A DNA stretch of 64,000 bases from Annona cherimola. Its lineage: Eukaryota > Streptophyta > Magnoliopsida > Magnoliales > Annonaceae. Location of the stretch: contig CM059977.1 of NCBI GenBank assembly GCA_030490835.1, positions 13,363,399 through 13,427,398 on the forward strand. Reading direction: 5' to 3'. This document shows positions 34,259-46,651 of the stretch, piece by piece; within the stretch, counting starts at the first letter, position 1; the number at the start of each line of letters is the position of its first letter. The notes beneath the pieces are model-generated. The model was not told the DNA's origin and did not search any database. It saw only the letters and a list, made by a program, of their open reading frames with translations. Position numbers and translations under genes: made by a program.

Positions 34259-35479
34259 GGTTTTTTTGCAATCATGTAATTTCGCCAAATAAAAAATATC
34301 AAGCTCTGTCGGCCGCGTCTTCACCACCTCAGGCTTGCTTCATTTGCTCCGTGCTCCGACTGCTCCCTAGAACGCCCCCAAAGCCCGCCACGTGTAAGAT
34401 GTCGGTTCGTGGGGCCGTCTCTCTTCCTCACGTCGCTAACATTTCCATCTCGTTCAACCGCAGCTCTGGTCGCCTCGCCACGTAGCAAAAACCCCCCATC
34501 CAGGAAGGCAGGATCCGGCTGCGATCGGAATCCATGCCTACACGTGTCAAGCTCCAAGCACTGAGGTCTCGTCTATGGCATGGTGGACGCGCGTTTTCCT
34601 ACGAAGCCGGTTGCCGGTTCCGCGCTGCGAATATGCGCGAGCGATTCAGACCCCATGCGCCTGTCTGTCATTTCTCATTAGTCCGTTTACGGATTGTTAA
34701 TAGCCTAATAAGCTACCTGCTTAGATGGGAATAATGGGCTGAGAATAGAATTGGAATGTACAATGAAAAAATATATTGTTGTACATTATTATTAATAAGA
34801 AAAAGTATAATAATATTGAGAAAAATTATATTAGAAATGAAAAAATAAATTATTATTTTTTGAAATGAGAAAATTTTTTGAGAAATGAAAATTTCTATTT
34901 GAACAAATCTGCAAATCATCCCCGCAAACATATTTTAATTTTCAAATCTTAGTAATAAATATTTAAAATATTTCAATCAAATCAAAAGACATAAGATTTT
35001 AAAATAATACCAAATATACTAATTAAATTCAGTTGTAGTAAGTCGTAATCCAATTTACTAATCACGAAAAGACTAAAGATGAGTTTCTAAAAGTGACAAT
35101 AGTAGAAAAATAATACAAGTAATATGAAAGCATAACATTATATCGATAATTAAGATAATTTTGTATTTATTAAAATTTTACATAATATGAAAAGGAAGGT
35201 TGAGGGAAAAAAAAATTAGTTGTTGTCATCCATGTTGTTATCTGTTTATAGGCCACATCGGCTGCGCCTGCACCCGGCGCTTGAAGAAATCGCGTGGGAA
35301 TATCTACTTTAACTTTACCGAAATGAAACGTGTCACCATATTCCTCCTTCCGTACCTCACGTCTATATATACTCCCAACTGCCACTAGTTTCCTCCTCGT
35401 TATTCGGTTTGTATCATCAAATTTCAGTTATTTTTCACTCCCCAGTCCCTTACCCTTTCTACCCTTTCTCAACCTGACG
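34259..35479 (+). promoter_or_regulatory. Upstream region of the PUB gene with ACGT-core motifs
   Basis: Several ACGT cores of ABRE/G-box type lie at 34389 (CCACGTGTAA), 34429 (CACGTC), 34479 (CACGTA), 34541 (ACACGTGTCA) and 35328 (ACGTGTC). The TATA box is at 35363. PUB18/19-type genes are known to respond to ABA and drought, so these motifs are plausible control sites; that link is inference. Confidence 0.5.
35363..35371 (+). promoter_or_regulatory. TATA box of the PUB gene
   Basis: CTATATATA lies ~115 bp before the ATG at 35480, leaving a leader of about 80 nt. Confidence 0.65.
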
Positions 35480-37525
35480 ATGACCCCAAGATCCGATCGC
35501 CGGATTCTCACCTTCCCCGCTGTCATCCCCTGCTCCAACGTCTCCCCAACTGCGCTTCTCAACTCCCTCATTGCCGTCGCCCACGCCATCGAACGATACC
35601 GATCGAAGACCTTCGCCGCCCACCGGCGGAACGCCCGCGAGGCCATCCGCCAGATTGCCATCCTTCTCATCTTCCTGGAAGACGTCGGCGACAGCCGCAC
35701 TCCTCTATCCCCTTCCGCAACTCTCTGTTTCTCAGAGCTTTACGTCACTCTGCAGAAGATCCGATGTCTCTTGCAAGATTGCACAAGGGAGGGGGCGCGG
35801 CTCTGGATCCTCTTGCAATCCGAGCTGGTGACGAATGAATTCCGCATACTGATCCGAACGATCTCGACTGCCCTTGATGTGCTGCCCTTGCAATATGTCG
35901 ATGCTGAGCAGGACATGCGGGAGCTGGTTGAGATGATCGCGAAGCAAGCACGTCAGGTGAGGGTGGAGGCCGACACTAGTGACAAGTGGGCTGCGAGGCT
36001 CGTTCTCGACGCTTTGGAGCGGTTCGAGAGAAGAATCCTTCCAGACAGGAGAGATCTCAAATGCATTCTGGACCACTTGGAGATTCGGAGCTGGAGCGAA
36101 TGCAATCAAGAAGTGCGGTTCTTAGAAGAGGAGATGGAGTTCCAGAATTCCAAAGGCGCGGAAAGAGAAGTTGCTCTGCTTAGCAGTCTGGGGGGGCTAA
36201 TGAGCTACTGCCGAGCAAAGATATTTAGCTCTTTGGATGGCAGAAGCAATGAAAGGCCGGAATGCAGGTGCGAAGATGGGGAGATGCTGAGTTGCATAAA
36301 CCCAGAAGATTTCAGGTGCCCAATTTCCCTCGAGCTCATGACTGATCCTGTGGTCATTGCATCCGGCCACACATACGATCGTGCTTCCATACACAAGTGG
36401 TTCAAATCTGGAAATCTCACCTGCCCCAAAACCGGTCAGAAGCTGACCCACACCGAGCTCATTCCCAACACCGTCATAAACAAGCTGATTAAGCAGTTCT
36501 GCAATGAGAATGGTATTTCAGTTGTGGAGCCAGGCAATCGCAGCAGGGATTTGGGGTGGACCGATCTGCCCGGCAGCCCCGCTGCTGCAGAAGCGATGCG
36601 AATGATAGTGGTTTTCCTTGTTCGGAAGCTCGTGGCTCGGTTCGACGACGAGAAGGCCAAAGCTGCTTATGAAATTCGGTTGCTTTCAAAATCGAGCATC
36701 TACAATCGAGCGTGCTTGGTGGAAGCAGGTGCGGTTGGGAGGCTTCTGAAACTACTTTCATCCACGGATCCATCGATCCAAGAGAATGCAACCGCAGCTC
36801 TTCTGAATCTCTCAAAGTATTGCAAGGGCAAAACAATCATATTCGAGAGCGGCGGCGTTGGCAGCATCCTGGATATCCTGACTAAAGGGCTGAGGATGGA
36901 GTCTAGGCAGAATGCTGCTGCTGCTCTGTTCTATCTCTCCTCCGTCGATGAGTACCGGGAAGCAATTGGAGCAATCCCAACCGCAATCCCTGCTCTGGTG
37001 GAATTGATGAGAATCGCAGGCACTGCTCGTGGAAAGAAGAATGCTGTGGTTGCTGTATTTGGGCTCCTGCTATATCCAGGCAACCATCTAAGAGCTCTGG
37101 CTGCCGGCGCCGTCCCAGCTCTTATAAATCTGCTCTCCTCTGAGAGAACAGATGTTGTGAATGATTGCCTAGCAGTCCTAGCAGCACTGGCAGAGAAGCC
37201 TGAAGGGGCTGCTGCCATCTATAGGGCCTCAACTATACCTTCTCTAGTTGGGATACTGCAGTCATCTCCGTCCCAAGTGGGGAAGGAGTACTGCGTCTCG
37301 ATCCTCTTGTCTCTGTGCGTTGCTTGTGGTGCAGAGGCAATCTTAGTTTTGCAGAAGACACCTTCAATCATGGAGTCATTGTATTCCCTTCTCACAGAAG
37401 GCACTTCGCGTGCGGTGAGGAAGGCCAGCTCGCTGCTTCGTCTCCTCCACAGTTTTCATGATCTGAACTCACAAGGGATGCTGAATCCAGCATGCCCACA
37501 AGAGCGGGCCGTTCATGTACGGTAA
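35480..37525 (+). CDS. PUB: U-box/ARM-repeat E3 ubiquitin ligase (PUB18/19-like)
   Basis: A single uninterrupted exon encodes 681 residues, close to Arabidopsis PUB18/PUB19 in length and also intronless like them. Plant U-box proteins transfer ubiquitin from an E2 to targets bound by their ARM repeats; PUB18/19 act in ABA and drought signalling. Seen: an N-terminal U-box N-terminal domain (~20-260), the U-box at ~275-347 with DFRCPISLELMTDPVVIASG, TYDR, WF.SGNLTCPKTGQ and LIPNTVINKLI, then ARM repeats ~395-660 (e.g. NATAALLNLS, NAAAALFYLSS). The start at 35480 lies 150 nt inside a longer open frame; upstream codons overlap the TATA box and leader and are not expected to be translated. Arabidopsis numbering is by resemblance only. 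Confidence 0.95.
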   Translation: MTPRSDRRILTFPAVIPCSNVSPTALLNSLIAVAHAIERYRSKTFAAHRRNAREAIRQIAILLIFLEDVGDSRTPLSPSATLCFSELYVTLQKIRCLLQDCTREGARLWILLQSELVTNEFRILIRTISTALDVLPLQYVDAEQDMRELVEMIAKQARQVRVEADTSDKWAARLVLDALERFERRILPDRRDLKCILDHLEIRSWSECNQEVRFLEEEMEFQNSKGAEREVALLSSLGGLMSYCRAKIFSSLDGRSNERPECRCEDGEMLSCINPEDFRCPISLELMTDPVVIASGHTYDRASIHKWFKSGNLTCPKTGQKLTHTELIPNTVINKLIKQFCNENGISVVEPGNRSRDLGWTDLPGSPAAAEAMRMIVVFLVRKLVARFDDEKAKAAYEIRLLSKSSIYNRACLVEAGAVGRLLKLLSSTDPSIQENATAALLNLSKYCKGKTIIFESGGVGSILDILTKGLRMESRQNAAAALFYLSSVDEYREAIGAIPTAIPALVELMRIAGTARGKKNAVVAVFGLLLYPGNHLRALAAGAVPALINLLSSERTDVVNDCLAVLAALAEKPEGAAAIYRASTIPSLVGILQSSPSQVGKEYCVSILLSLCVACGAEAILVLQKTPSIMESLYSLLTEGTSRAVRKASSLLRLLHSFHDLNSQGMLNPACPQERAVHVR

Positions 37526-38119
37526 CCAGAATTTGGTTGCAAGAATTCTTTCATTCGTCGCTTTGGCATTTATCCATGTACATTTTTTTATTTTTTTTTT
37601 GTGTGTGTGTCTGGGTATCAGCTTGATTTTAGGAAGAGCTGAATACCCTCCAATTCCAGGGACTTTCATACCTGTATATTCATTGTGTTTGATTGTAAGC
37701 CACATTTGTTGTTGTATATAGTGCAAGTTTAAGTTTTAATGCAGTTGAGATAAGAAAGAATTTCATCATTCCGAAGAGGGTTGCTTGTTTGGCTAAAATA
37801 TTGAAAATTGAAATGACAAATCCAATCTGAAATATTTGGATATGTAGATTTTGTTTTTTGGAAGTTGAGATGGTCTTCATTATTTAGTTGCTAAAGTTTG
37901 ATTCTCCCCAAAATGAAAGCTCTTCCAAGTTGAAAATTCTCAACTATTTTGACAGATACGCTGTCAATAGGAATACAACTATGCAAAGAACAATGAAAAT
38001 CGATCCTTCTAGGGTCTATTTGGTACAAAGGACATTGACAATGGACCACCCACATCAGTTAGTTCTATGTCTTCTTACCTTTAGACACTTCTCAAAGGCA
38101 TTCACGGCACTCATGAGGT
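37526..38119. other. Convergent intergenic spacer
   Basis: The 3' ends of the PUB gene (+) and the receptor kinase (-) face each other across ~590 bp, which must hold both 3' UTRs. No other feature is seen. Confidence 0.5.
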
Positions 38120-41100
38120 TCAAGCTTGGGATGGTGTTGTAAAATAATAAGAAGACTCCTTGCTGGTTGACCAATCCAATGCCTTCTCCAATCCAATCAC
38201 AACTTCCTTCATCGTTGGCCTTAGCTGTTTGTGGGCTGTGCATGAAAGTGCTAAGTTGAGAAGAAGATCAAAAGCCCCCATGGAGTACTCTTTGCTCAGT
38301 TTAGGGTCCGCAAATTTGGACGCATCACCATCTCTTAGAAGGATCTTGGCCTTAGTAAATATCACAAACAAAAAAAATCAAAACTATCGGATTGTGACCT
38401 TCAATGAAGAATCTGCTTAGCCTACCAAAATTCCAATTTGAACTATGCATGCAAGTGATCCAAACTGCAGTACAGTTGAATTATGACCTATTTGCAGAAA
38501 ATGAAAACCCTTTCAAGACATTTAATTTTTACATCTGAAAAATTGTTTTACTAGTGAAAGATTTTGCAACAATTCTCACCATTTTATCCAATGACATTGG
38601 TCTGTTCACATCCAAGTTGATGACTCTCTTCCCTGAAAGGATTTGCAAGAGCACTATCCCAAAACTGTAAACATCACTGGAAGAATTCACACGATGATTC
38701 CGCCGGTATTCAGGATCAACATAACCAAAAGTTCCCCTGACTTCTGAACTCACATAGGACTGGCCTAGGTCCATGACTTTTGATAAACCAAAATCTGACA
38801 GCTTCGCTTCTAAACCTTCCCCAAGAAGGATGTTTGTTGGCTGCAGAAGACATCGATATCGCAAGTATCATTATACCTTTAAAAGAGTTAAAATGCACAA
38901 CAGGCACCTTTTTTTTTTTCTTGACTTAACAATTTAAGAATCTGCACTTCCATTCATTCCATCATTAGAAGTCTTTCAAGTTTTTTTTTTCTTTTATGAA
39001 ACTCGTTTTGGTGAATGAAATTTGGATTTTAAAAGGTGTTTACCTTTTTCTATTCACCCACTTCTCACAATCTGCTTATGAGATATTTTATTGTCCGTGA
39101 CTCATGCTAGAACCTCTAACTCAAGGCTGTAAATGATTGAAGTGTCACCATGGTGTCTTGTAGGCTTTACTTCTATGGCTGGGAAAACAGAAATTACAAA
39201 TTTGTTCTACTTTTGACTAAGAATTATGTAAGCATTGTGATTATCCTGTGGGCCACTAATTGCAAGCACAATCCTGAACAAATCGATCTTCTCGCTTTTC
39301 AGAATTCATTTAGGAAAGCTGAATTTTTCCTGATGTAGTTTCAGGGAGAGGAAGAGAGTATTCAACTAAGCATTGGATACCTTGATATCTCGGTGAACAA
39401 TGCATCCATCAGGATATGTATGAAGAAAGTGCAGACCCTGTGCACTGTTGAGTGCAATCTCCAGCCTCTGCGTCCATGATAAAAGCTTGTCCTTGCCTGT
39501 TGTAAATTTAAAATTTGATGTCAGCATTCATTCAGAAATAAGTAAATAACTATATAAATCTTAAAAAATAAAAATAAACACACACACAAAAGAATGCCTA
39601 GTTCACGCCAACCAGGCAATGCCTGGTTGGTAGCACTCATGTCTGCCATGCTGCAGACCAGCATTTGAACGGTGGGGGCAGCGTCCCCCCATGGGAGCTT
39701 TGTCTCGACTTTGTCTCCCGGTTTATTAGGTAGGAGCTTGTATATCTCCCACATCGATAGGTGGAGCATGTTGTCTCCATATTAGAAATTGTAAGCATGT
39801 CTCAGGGTTTGAAAGTAATATAAATTGAGATTGTTGTAAAAATACTAATAAAAAATGCCTAGTTCACACATTTTAAATGAAAAAGCTTGATTTATAGAAA
39901 CAACTCAATCTAATAGGAAGATGAAAACATGTTATGGCCAAGAGCATGATGGCAATGATGATCATTAAATCTGCTAAAATGCTCATACTTAGATGAGCAA
40001 GTTCCTATCCTACTAGTGGACTACCATTTACTTTCTGTGCTGCAGAAATTCATCAGGGAAAGGATTGCCGTAAGGACAATTCATCTTGTGTGGAGTTCGA
40101 TTGTGGTTGACTACTGTGCTTCAGTTGGATGCTACTTTGGGAGATTTTGCACTAATCATGGGAAGTTGGACTGGAAACAAATAACTGAAATGGAAAGGAG
40201 CAACCGGAAGGACTGAATTACCAAATAGCCACTCTGAGAGACTGCCATTGGAACATAGCTCATAGACGAGGAAGCATTCATCTTCTTCCTCGCAATGCCC
40301 TACCAGTTTCACAAGGTTTGGATGTCTGACATGAGAAAGACTAGTGACTTCTCTCACAAATGTCTCCACATACCCATCATTCGTGATATGCTTGATTGCA
40401 ACCTGCATACCATTTGACAAAACGCCCTTGTACACTTTTCCTGTCAATACAGAAAACAAGTAAAAATGCATGTGTTGAGCCCATCATGATCCGCTTTGGT
40501 CCAAGGGCTTGACCTTGGTCAATGCTTAGAATGATTCCAACTATGCATGAACTACATGGTAAAACTTCATGGCTAAGAAATGTTTCTCTCACCTGCTATC
40601 CCTTGTCCAATGAAGTTTGAATCATTCAGATTATTTGTGGCAGAATAGATCTCCTTAATTGGGATTTTCTGACAGCCAGGCTCCTCTACGACTGATTCCT
40701 TTGAAGCTACAGATGGAAACAATCCAAATGCCAATTACTGTTTTCATCTGGTGATATGTGAATTGAATAACATCAGACTACACGAAGCAGTGAAGTCAAG
40801 AAAACAAACGAATAAACAATACCGTCTTTGATATGTAGTACATCTGTTCTGTGCCGTCTTATAAGAAAGACACATGCCATAATAAATATCAACAATGCTA
40901 TCACTGCGATTCCACCAACTAGTATCCATAGAACTGGAGTGAAATGCCTGAATTAGGATACAAGCAATGTATGAAAGAAAATATCATCGACAAATTTCAT
41001 TAGAATTTGGAAGAGGTTTCACCTTTGTTGAATTTATCTTCTTTTGTTACGTCATTTGCCTTGTAATTCCCAACTATCATCCAAAGTTGCATATTCGGGA

Positions 41101-43509
41101 CAGAACCTTCAACCTTGTTAGTTGATATAAAGAATAAAGTAGGAAATTGAATGAAAAAGAATTATTTTGGAAAGTACGTCATAGTACAATTGCATGGTGC
41201 TGGAAACTAGGATTATATCCAGTGTTGTCTTCGTTGCAGATAGGCTATACAATAAAATAGCTTCTATTTACCCAGAAACTATTAATGTTTGAGTTCTTGA
41301 GGGTTTTTCTACTTGTTTCCCGCTATGGCCGTTTTCCTTCGAAGTTCCATCATTTAGATTTCTATATATGAACAAAAGGAGTCCAAAAGCAATGGTGAAT
41401 ATTATTTACAGACCACTTCGACAAATCTAAAATCCATAACATTTCAAAAGTTTCTGAACAAGGTCTACTAAACAAGTGATGTCAAATGGCAGAAGGAAAG
41501 GCATCCTAAAGCTTGGGTCTTCCTCTCCCCAACTGAATTCCTTTTTGAGTAACAGAACATAACATCAAATGAAAGCAGAATTTACTGTAAAGTTGGTAGA
41601 GATCTGCCTAAAGTGGTAAGTCTCCACACTATTGAGTGTTGACTATCGAACTACGAGCTATTGCTCCAAAACAACTTTCCATCCTATAATATTTATTGTG
41701 TACAAGACTACAACTGCCCTAACTGATTTGGTTGTTCAACTCAACGGTTCTTTAATTAATTCTCGTAAACAGTTTGGCACCTACCTGAGAGAAGCCTACT
41801 CTTGGGCTGTTTGGTCTGCTGCAATGTCTTTCCCCGCTAAGTGTTTGATTGAAGTTTCTATGACCTTCTATGCTTCATTCCCACCTCAGCCGAGTGCTGA
41901 TATTTTCCCTTGGCCTCAGGTTGTGGCTTTGTCATCAATTTGGTCCCCAGTAAAAGCGACCGGTGATCATTTATGACCAGTTATAGCTCTGGTGAAAATA
42001 TCTACACTACGCCCGTGTTTCAAAATATAAAATAAATATATACATATTTCTAAAATTAGAAAAAATTGTTTTGTACATGCTATACACTAAGATTAATAGT
42101 TTTATCTAAAAAATTTCAAGAAAAGGTATTTCAGATTGGTCAGTCTGAGAATATTATGACCCAATAAAAGCCCTTACACCAAAGAAGTCCACAACATCTT
42201 CATTTACTAGTTATATTGGTAGCAGCAGCGAGACCAAGACTTGTTTGAATACTGGGGTGCAATCATTATATAAACCTGAATCCTAATACATGGAAGTTCA
42301 CTAGTTATAAATTTGCTAAGGGCAAAAGGAGGAAATTTTCTTAGGGGAACTTTAACCAATCACACTCTTGCTCAGTGGGGACAAGGAAATCAAACTGGAA
42401 AAAATTATAAAGATGATAAAACCATAAAGTAAATAAAGGTAAAATAGACAAGAGATAATATGGTAGGTATATGTCGTGCCACGCTCTGAAATATCCCATA
42501 ACAACGGGCATTACTTGTATTGGATCTTGAGCCAAGACTGGATAAACCAGCATCTTCACCAAGAGCAGAATTTTCAATGGGCATACCCACATTTCTAAAA
42601 TTCAGATAATGGAAGGAATTACTCTTTTCCAATTACGAATGCCGCTCACTAACATTCTGGTGAAAGGCCACTTCGACAGATTCAAATGTCTAACGGTCAC
42701 TCGCTTACACCAGCATAGAAGCAATCTGAAAAATTGATGCACATGCACGAAACAAATCGCAAAGACAAGTTGTATTATTCAATACCTTGATTGGGATCCT
42801 GCTCTCCAAGACAAGTATAAACCGCATGAACCCATCTCTTATCATCGATCCTACTGCTCATCAACGTCACCAATATTGCAAATCTGCAAGCGTTCTCATC
42901 AGTTTTATCAACCGTTTCACTGATGTGAAAAGAACTAATCTCATCCCACTTCCTCAGACAAAAACCGCATATCTGATCCTTGCCACCTTTGTCATCTGAC
43001 AACGCGCAACCATCGCCCAAACTTCTCAGCTCACTACCCCACTTTCTAGTGACGTCGCCGACGGTTAAATTTGAGCAACCTCCATTGCCTCGAACTATCC
43101 TGTTGATCATACAACTCGAAACATGTCCATCAAAATTCTTCATTGAATTTAAGCAAGTTCTCTGTTCAGCAGCATCCAAGAAAATTTGACCAGTTTGATT
43201 TGCCGTCTCGCCGAGCACATAAAGATACTCATTCAAAGCTATCCCACAGCAACTGTTGGAAAGAAAACCACCCCAGTCTCCTCCTCCACAACCTGTAACG
43301 TTCCCAAAACTGGAGGTCCTAAAATCAAGGTTGCAGTTGGGTGTGGAAGGCTGCAAAGCTGCAACATTGATGACAGTAACAAAGGCAAAGGCGAACACTA
43401 GAGAGAAAGATGGCCAGGGATAAATTTTTGGGTAGCATTTTTGGAAAGAAAATGCCTGGTTGGATACTGATTGAGGAGTTATTCTCTGGAGATGGCCCAT
43501 CGTTCCCAT
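38120..43509 (-). CDS. Receptor-like kinase with SPARK-type ectodomain
   Basis: Minus-strand exons 43509-42786, 41073-41023, 40933-40823, 40706-40593, 40440-40222, 39496-39381, 38840-38580 and 38350-38120 join in phase to 608 residues. The protein has an N-terminal signal/anchor (~33-52), a Cys-rich ectodomain (~58-238) with CGFC and the [21 protein letters not shown] pattern of SPARK domains, a transmembrane span [20 protein letters not shown] (~260-280), and a Ser/Thr kinase domain. Kinase landmarks: glycine loop IGQGIAGKVYKG (~326-337), VAIK lysine, HRDIKPTNILL (441-451), DFG (461-463) and [10 protein letters not shown]. All catalytic residues are present, so it is probably active at the plasma membrane; the ligand is unknown. 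The start at 43509 has a second Met three codons later. The 51-bp exon 2 is phase 1-1 and could be skipped without a frameshift. Exon 2 and the exon 3 acceptor (CACTCCAG) are the least certain junctions. Confidence 0.88.
39593..39867 (+). mobile_element. SINE-like insertion with 14-bp TSD
   Basis: The insertion is 39607-39853 (247 bp), in the intron between RLK exons 5 and 6. It is flanked by a perfect 14-bp direct repeat AATGCCTAGTTCAC. It ends in an A-rich tail (GTAAAAATACTAATAAAA). A degenerate B-box-like ATTTGAACGG lies ~55 bp in. Long target duplications plus an A-rich 3' end indicate target-primed retroposition. Confidence 0.75.
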
Positions 43510-43594
43510 GTTTTGGTCAGAAGTAAGAAGGTCTGTTGGAACAGGATTTTACAGTTTGTGAGAAGTTGAGAGGATAGGATAAACTAGAGTTTGA

Positions 43595-43605
43595 GAGTAT
43601 ATAAC
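43595..43605 (-). promoter_or_regulatory. TATA box of the receptor kinase
   Basis: Read on the minus strand as GTTATATACTC, about 90 bp before the ATG at 43509. Confidence 0.5.
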
Positions 43606-45214
43606 AGTGCTTTATTGAACTTTGATCACCATAAAATAAAGAAAAGAAGCCAGCAAGATCTGATCATCATGTCATCTACGAATGAAAGCGATTTGATTTC
43701 CTTAAATGGGTGTGCTAGATTTGAGCAAACTCCACAAATTAGGAGAGGGTGGAGGTGTTGGATTGCTGAAAATATATAATTTTTTTTTGATGTTTTTTTT
43801 TTTTTTTTTTTGATATTGAAACTATATGATATTGGTGCAATATAAAGGAGGATGGGAGGCTGTTGATACTGCTTAGCTTTGGTGCAAATGCAGCGATGAC
43901 AGCTAACTTCTGGATTCTAGTGTTGGCGTTATTAGCTGTTTTGCTTGCAAAAAGAGCAGCTGCTTCGGTAATTACAAAACGAAATAAAGATACTTAACTT
44001 AAAGCCGAATTATCTTTTCAGACCAACATGTTTTTTTTGGGAATTTTTTTAATAAACATGTTAATCTAATTATATTCAATCTATACACTAAAGCCATGTA
44101 TTCGAAAATAGTAAAACTTAATATATATTAAATATAATTAGGTTAAGATGTTTATAAAAAAAATTAAAAAAATATAAAAAATATTTTTTGACCGAATTTC
44201 AAACCAGATAGAAAAGATTTGTTTTCAAGAATAATCTTCCATCAAATAATAATTATATCTTTCTACTTTTATCCTTATATTTTAATTATTTTTCCAACCA
44301 ACTACCTTCTCTCATACCTATTTATTTCAAGTTTACTCCTATTATTCTTATCAATCACTCAATTCACAAAATATTATTTCTTATCTCATGCCATAATTTT
44401 TTTCCTATCCACAATCCCAGACATATCCTTAAAAGAGGGGTGATCCCATCCAGCTTAGAACCCCCACGATTTTTTATTTTTTATTTTTTATAAACCAAAA
44501 TTTTTTTTGAAAAATGGATCCACGGCCGGACCCATGCGGCCACGTCCAAACTTTAAAATATCATCATTTGTACTAGAGGCCGGACAGATTGGACATTTTT
44601 GTACGTTGGTCAATGTAGCGGCAATTTGCAAAACTGGTTGTTGCTCCTCAACTGTCCACGTGCCATACTTTCCACAGCTACGCAATGTTTTTCTTAATAA
44701 TCTAATCTGCGCCGGCCACATGTTTGAATCACCAATCCATCTGATTGCCAAGGAATTTGAATAGTTGGGGCCATTGGCTAATATCATCTCGAGTCAGAAC
44801 CCACCTTCAAAGACACCCACATTTTGGCGCCGTTTGAGTAGGAAGAAAAGTTGGGAAGAGATTTTTTTTTTTTTTTACTAGTGTAAGAGTAATATGATAT
44901 AATAATGATAAAGGAGGAATAATTAGAATAATTATATAAGAAATCAATAGAATAAAGATGTAAAAATGGAAAAAGAGAATAATTTGTTAGGTCAAATGAT
45001 CGTTCCAGGCTGAAACTAGTTTAAACAGATTTGATCTATTGATGAAGTTTTACTATTTTTGAAAATTTTAAATTGTGAAACATTGGAGTACTCTAGTCAT
45101 GTTTCAATGGTTTAAAACGATTGAAATATTCTTCTATTTAAAAATTCAAAATATGTATTTTTAAAAATAGTAAAACTTAATTTATAAATTAAATAGATGT
45201 ATTTAGAATACGGT
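43606..45214. other. Upstream spacer of the receptor kinase with degraded repeats
   Basis: No gene is supported. About 44040-44170 carries a partial foldback core (TTAATCTAATTATATTCAAT mirrored by TATATTAAATATAATTAGG). 44200-44420 and 44860-44990 look like degraded TGTTTGG-class MITE sequence. 44515-44800 is a less AT-rich patch without a coding signature. Confidence 0.4.
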
Positions 45215-45472
45215 TTTGGATGAAAAGTTTTCAATAAGAAAATTTATGAATAAAATGAAAATCATGTAATATGACAGAAATAATGATAAGGAGTAAAGAA
45301 AATAAAATTAAAATAAATAAATTAATTGTATGGGTACTTATGGAGAAATGATTGAAAAGTAAAATAGTTGCACAGGAATATGTAAAAAATATTAAAAAAT
45401 ACAGTAATTATGAAAAATAAAAAGTTTTAATTTGACATTTTTTTGCTTATTGCCAAGTATACTCTTAGATTA
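45215..45472. mobile_element. TGTTTGG-class MITE, degraded
   Basis: Family signature in reverse orientation (AATCATGTAATATGACAG, ATTGTATGGGTACTTATGG, GATTGAAAAGTAAAATAGTT) ending TGCCAAGTATACTCT. Confidence 0.5.
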
Positions 45473-45689
45473 ACGGTTTTATATCAAAATTTTGAAAAAA
45501 TAAAGAGATTTTTATTACTTTATTAATTAAGATATCGAATTATTTTTTAAAAATTTGTAAGAAAAGACGAAAGAGTTTGCTTCACATGCATGTGTTGTAA
45601 TAGTGACCCTTATTTGTGTGGATTGATTGTGAGAAGCATATGTGAAAGTAAAATACATAATAAACAGAATTATGTGTGTTGCGATATAG

Positions 45690-46035
45690 TGGGGTGCACT
45701 TATCTTCATGCACCCAGGTGTAAAAATTTATTTTTTATATTTTTCGAAAATTGTTCTGTACAACTGTTAATTTAAGCGTATTTAACATGTGTATCAATTT
45801 TTACTATTTTTGGAGACCTTTAGATATTTATTTTTGATTTTTTAAAATCAATGACATTTTCATAATTAATGAATTACAAAAACACTACTGATTTTAAAAA
45901 ATCAAAAATAAATATTTAAAAATCTTTAAAAATGTTAAAAATTGATACACATATTAAATATACTTAGATTAACAGTTAAATAAAAAAAATTATGAAATGC
46001 ACAGTATTCACCAAGGTTGAATGCACCTGGGTCAC
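45690..46035. mobile_element. Foldback element, ATGCACCCAGGTGTA cap
   Basis: The left cap has GGGTGCACTTATCTTCATGC then ACCCAGGTG; the right cap ends GAATGCACCTGGGTC. The core hairpin (TTAATTTAAGCGTATTTAAC, TGTATCAATTTTTACTATTT and mirror) matches the other copies. No target duplication was identified. Confidence 0.65.
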
Positions 46036-46387
46036 GTCCGGAATTATATGTATCTATCGCCGATTTGGCTGCATCGAGACGGTTGCCGGCAAAATGAGAA
46101 GAGAGAGAAAAAGCTTTTGACGGATTCTTGCATTTAGGTCTCGTCTGCCTTTTTGGGTTTGTTCCATTTGTTGTCATCAAAAAAACTCTTTTGTTCCTAG
46201 GGTTCAATTCGTTGGGTAGGAAAGTTTTTTAGAACCTTTTTGTCCTAAAATTTCGACTTTTTTCTTAGATGTCATGAGATGAAAGAGTGTTACCAAAAAA
46301 GAAAAATTAGAAAATACTAATTGAAAATATAAATTGTATGTCTAACTAAATGTCCCATCAATGAGAAGAGACTAGGAATATTAATTG

Positions 46388-46651
46388 GAGAGTGTGTCCG
46401 ATAAGTAATAAAAATTTTGGATAAAAAATTTTTGAATCGGAAAAAAATATTGTGATATAATAGGAATAATAATAAGAAGTAAATAGTATCAAGTTAAAAT
46501 AAATAGGTTAATTGTGTTAATTATTATGGATAAATGATTGAAAATATGGTAATAATATATGAAGATGTGATGAAATGATTAAAAAATAAAAATTTATATA
46601 GTGTAAAAATATTTAACTTTTAACTTTTATACTTAATGCCAAACACGCCCG
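46388..46651. mobile_element. TGTTTGG-class MITE
   Basis: Starts GAGAGTGTGTCCGATAAGTA and ends TTAATGCCAAACACGCCC, with the reverse family signature between. Confidence 0.6.

Noticed and set aside
41632..41976. Plus-strand open frame inside the receptor kinase intron 1
   Set aside because: No recognisable domain and no splice or promoter context; probably chance or old repeat.
42341..42632. Possible extra receptor-kinase exon after a TTTTAG acceptor
   Set aside because: Two overlapping frames are open, no good donor ends it, and neither peptide fits between ectodomain and membrane span; exons join in phase without it.
43895..44000. Short hydrophobic open frame beginning MTANFWILVLALLAVLLAKR
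   Set aside because: It resembles an N-terminal anchor such as that of a P450, but stops after ~37 codons with nothing downstream.
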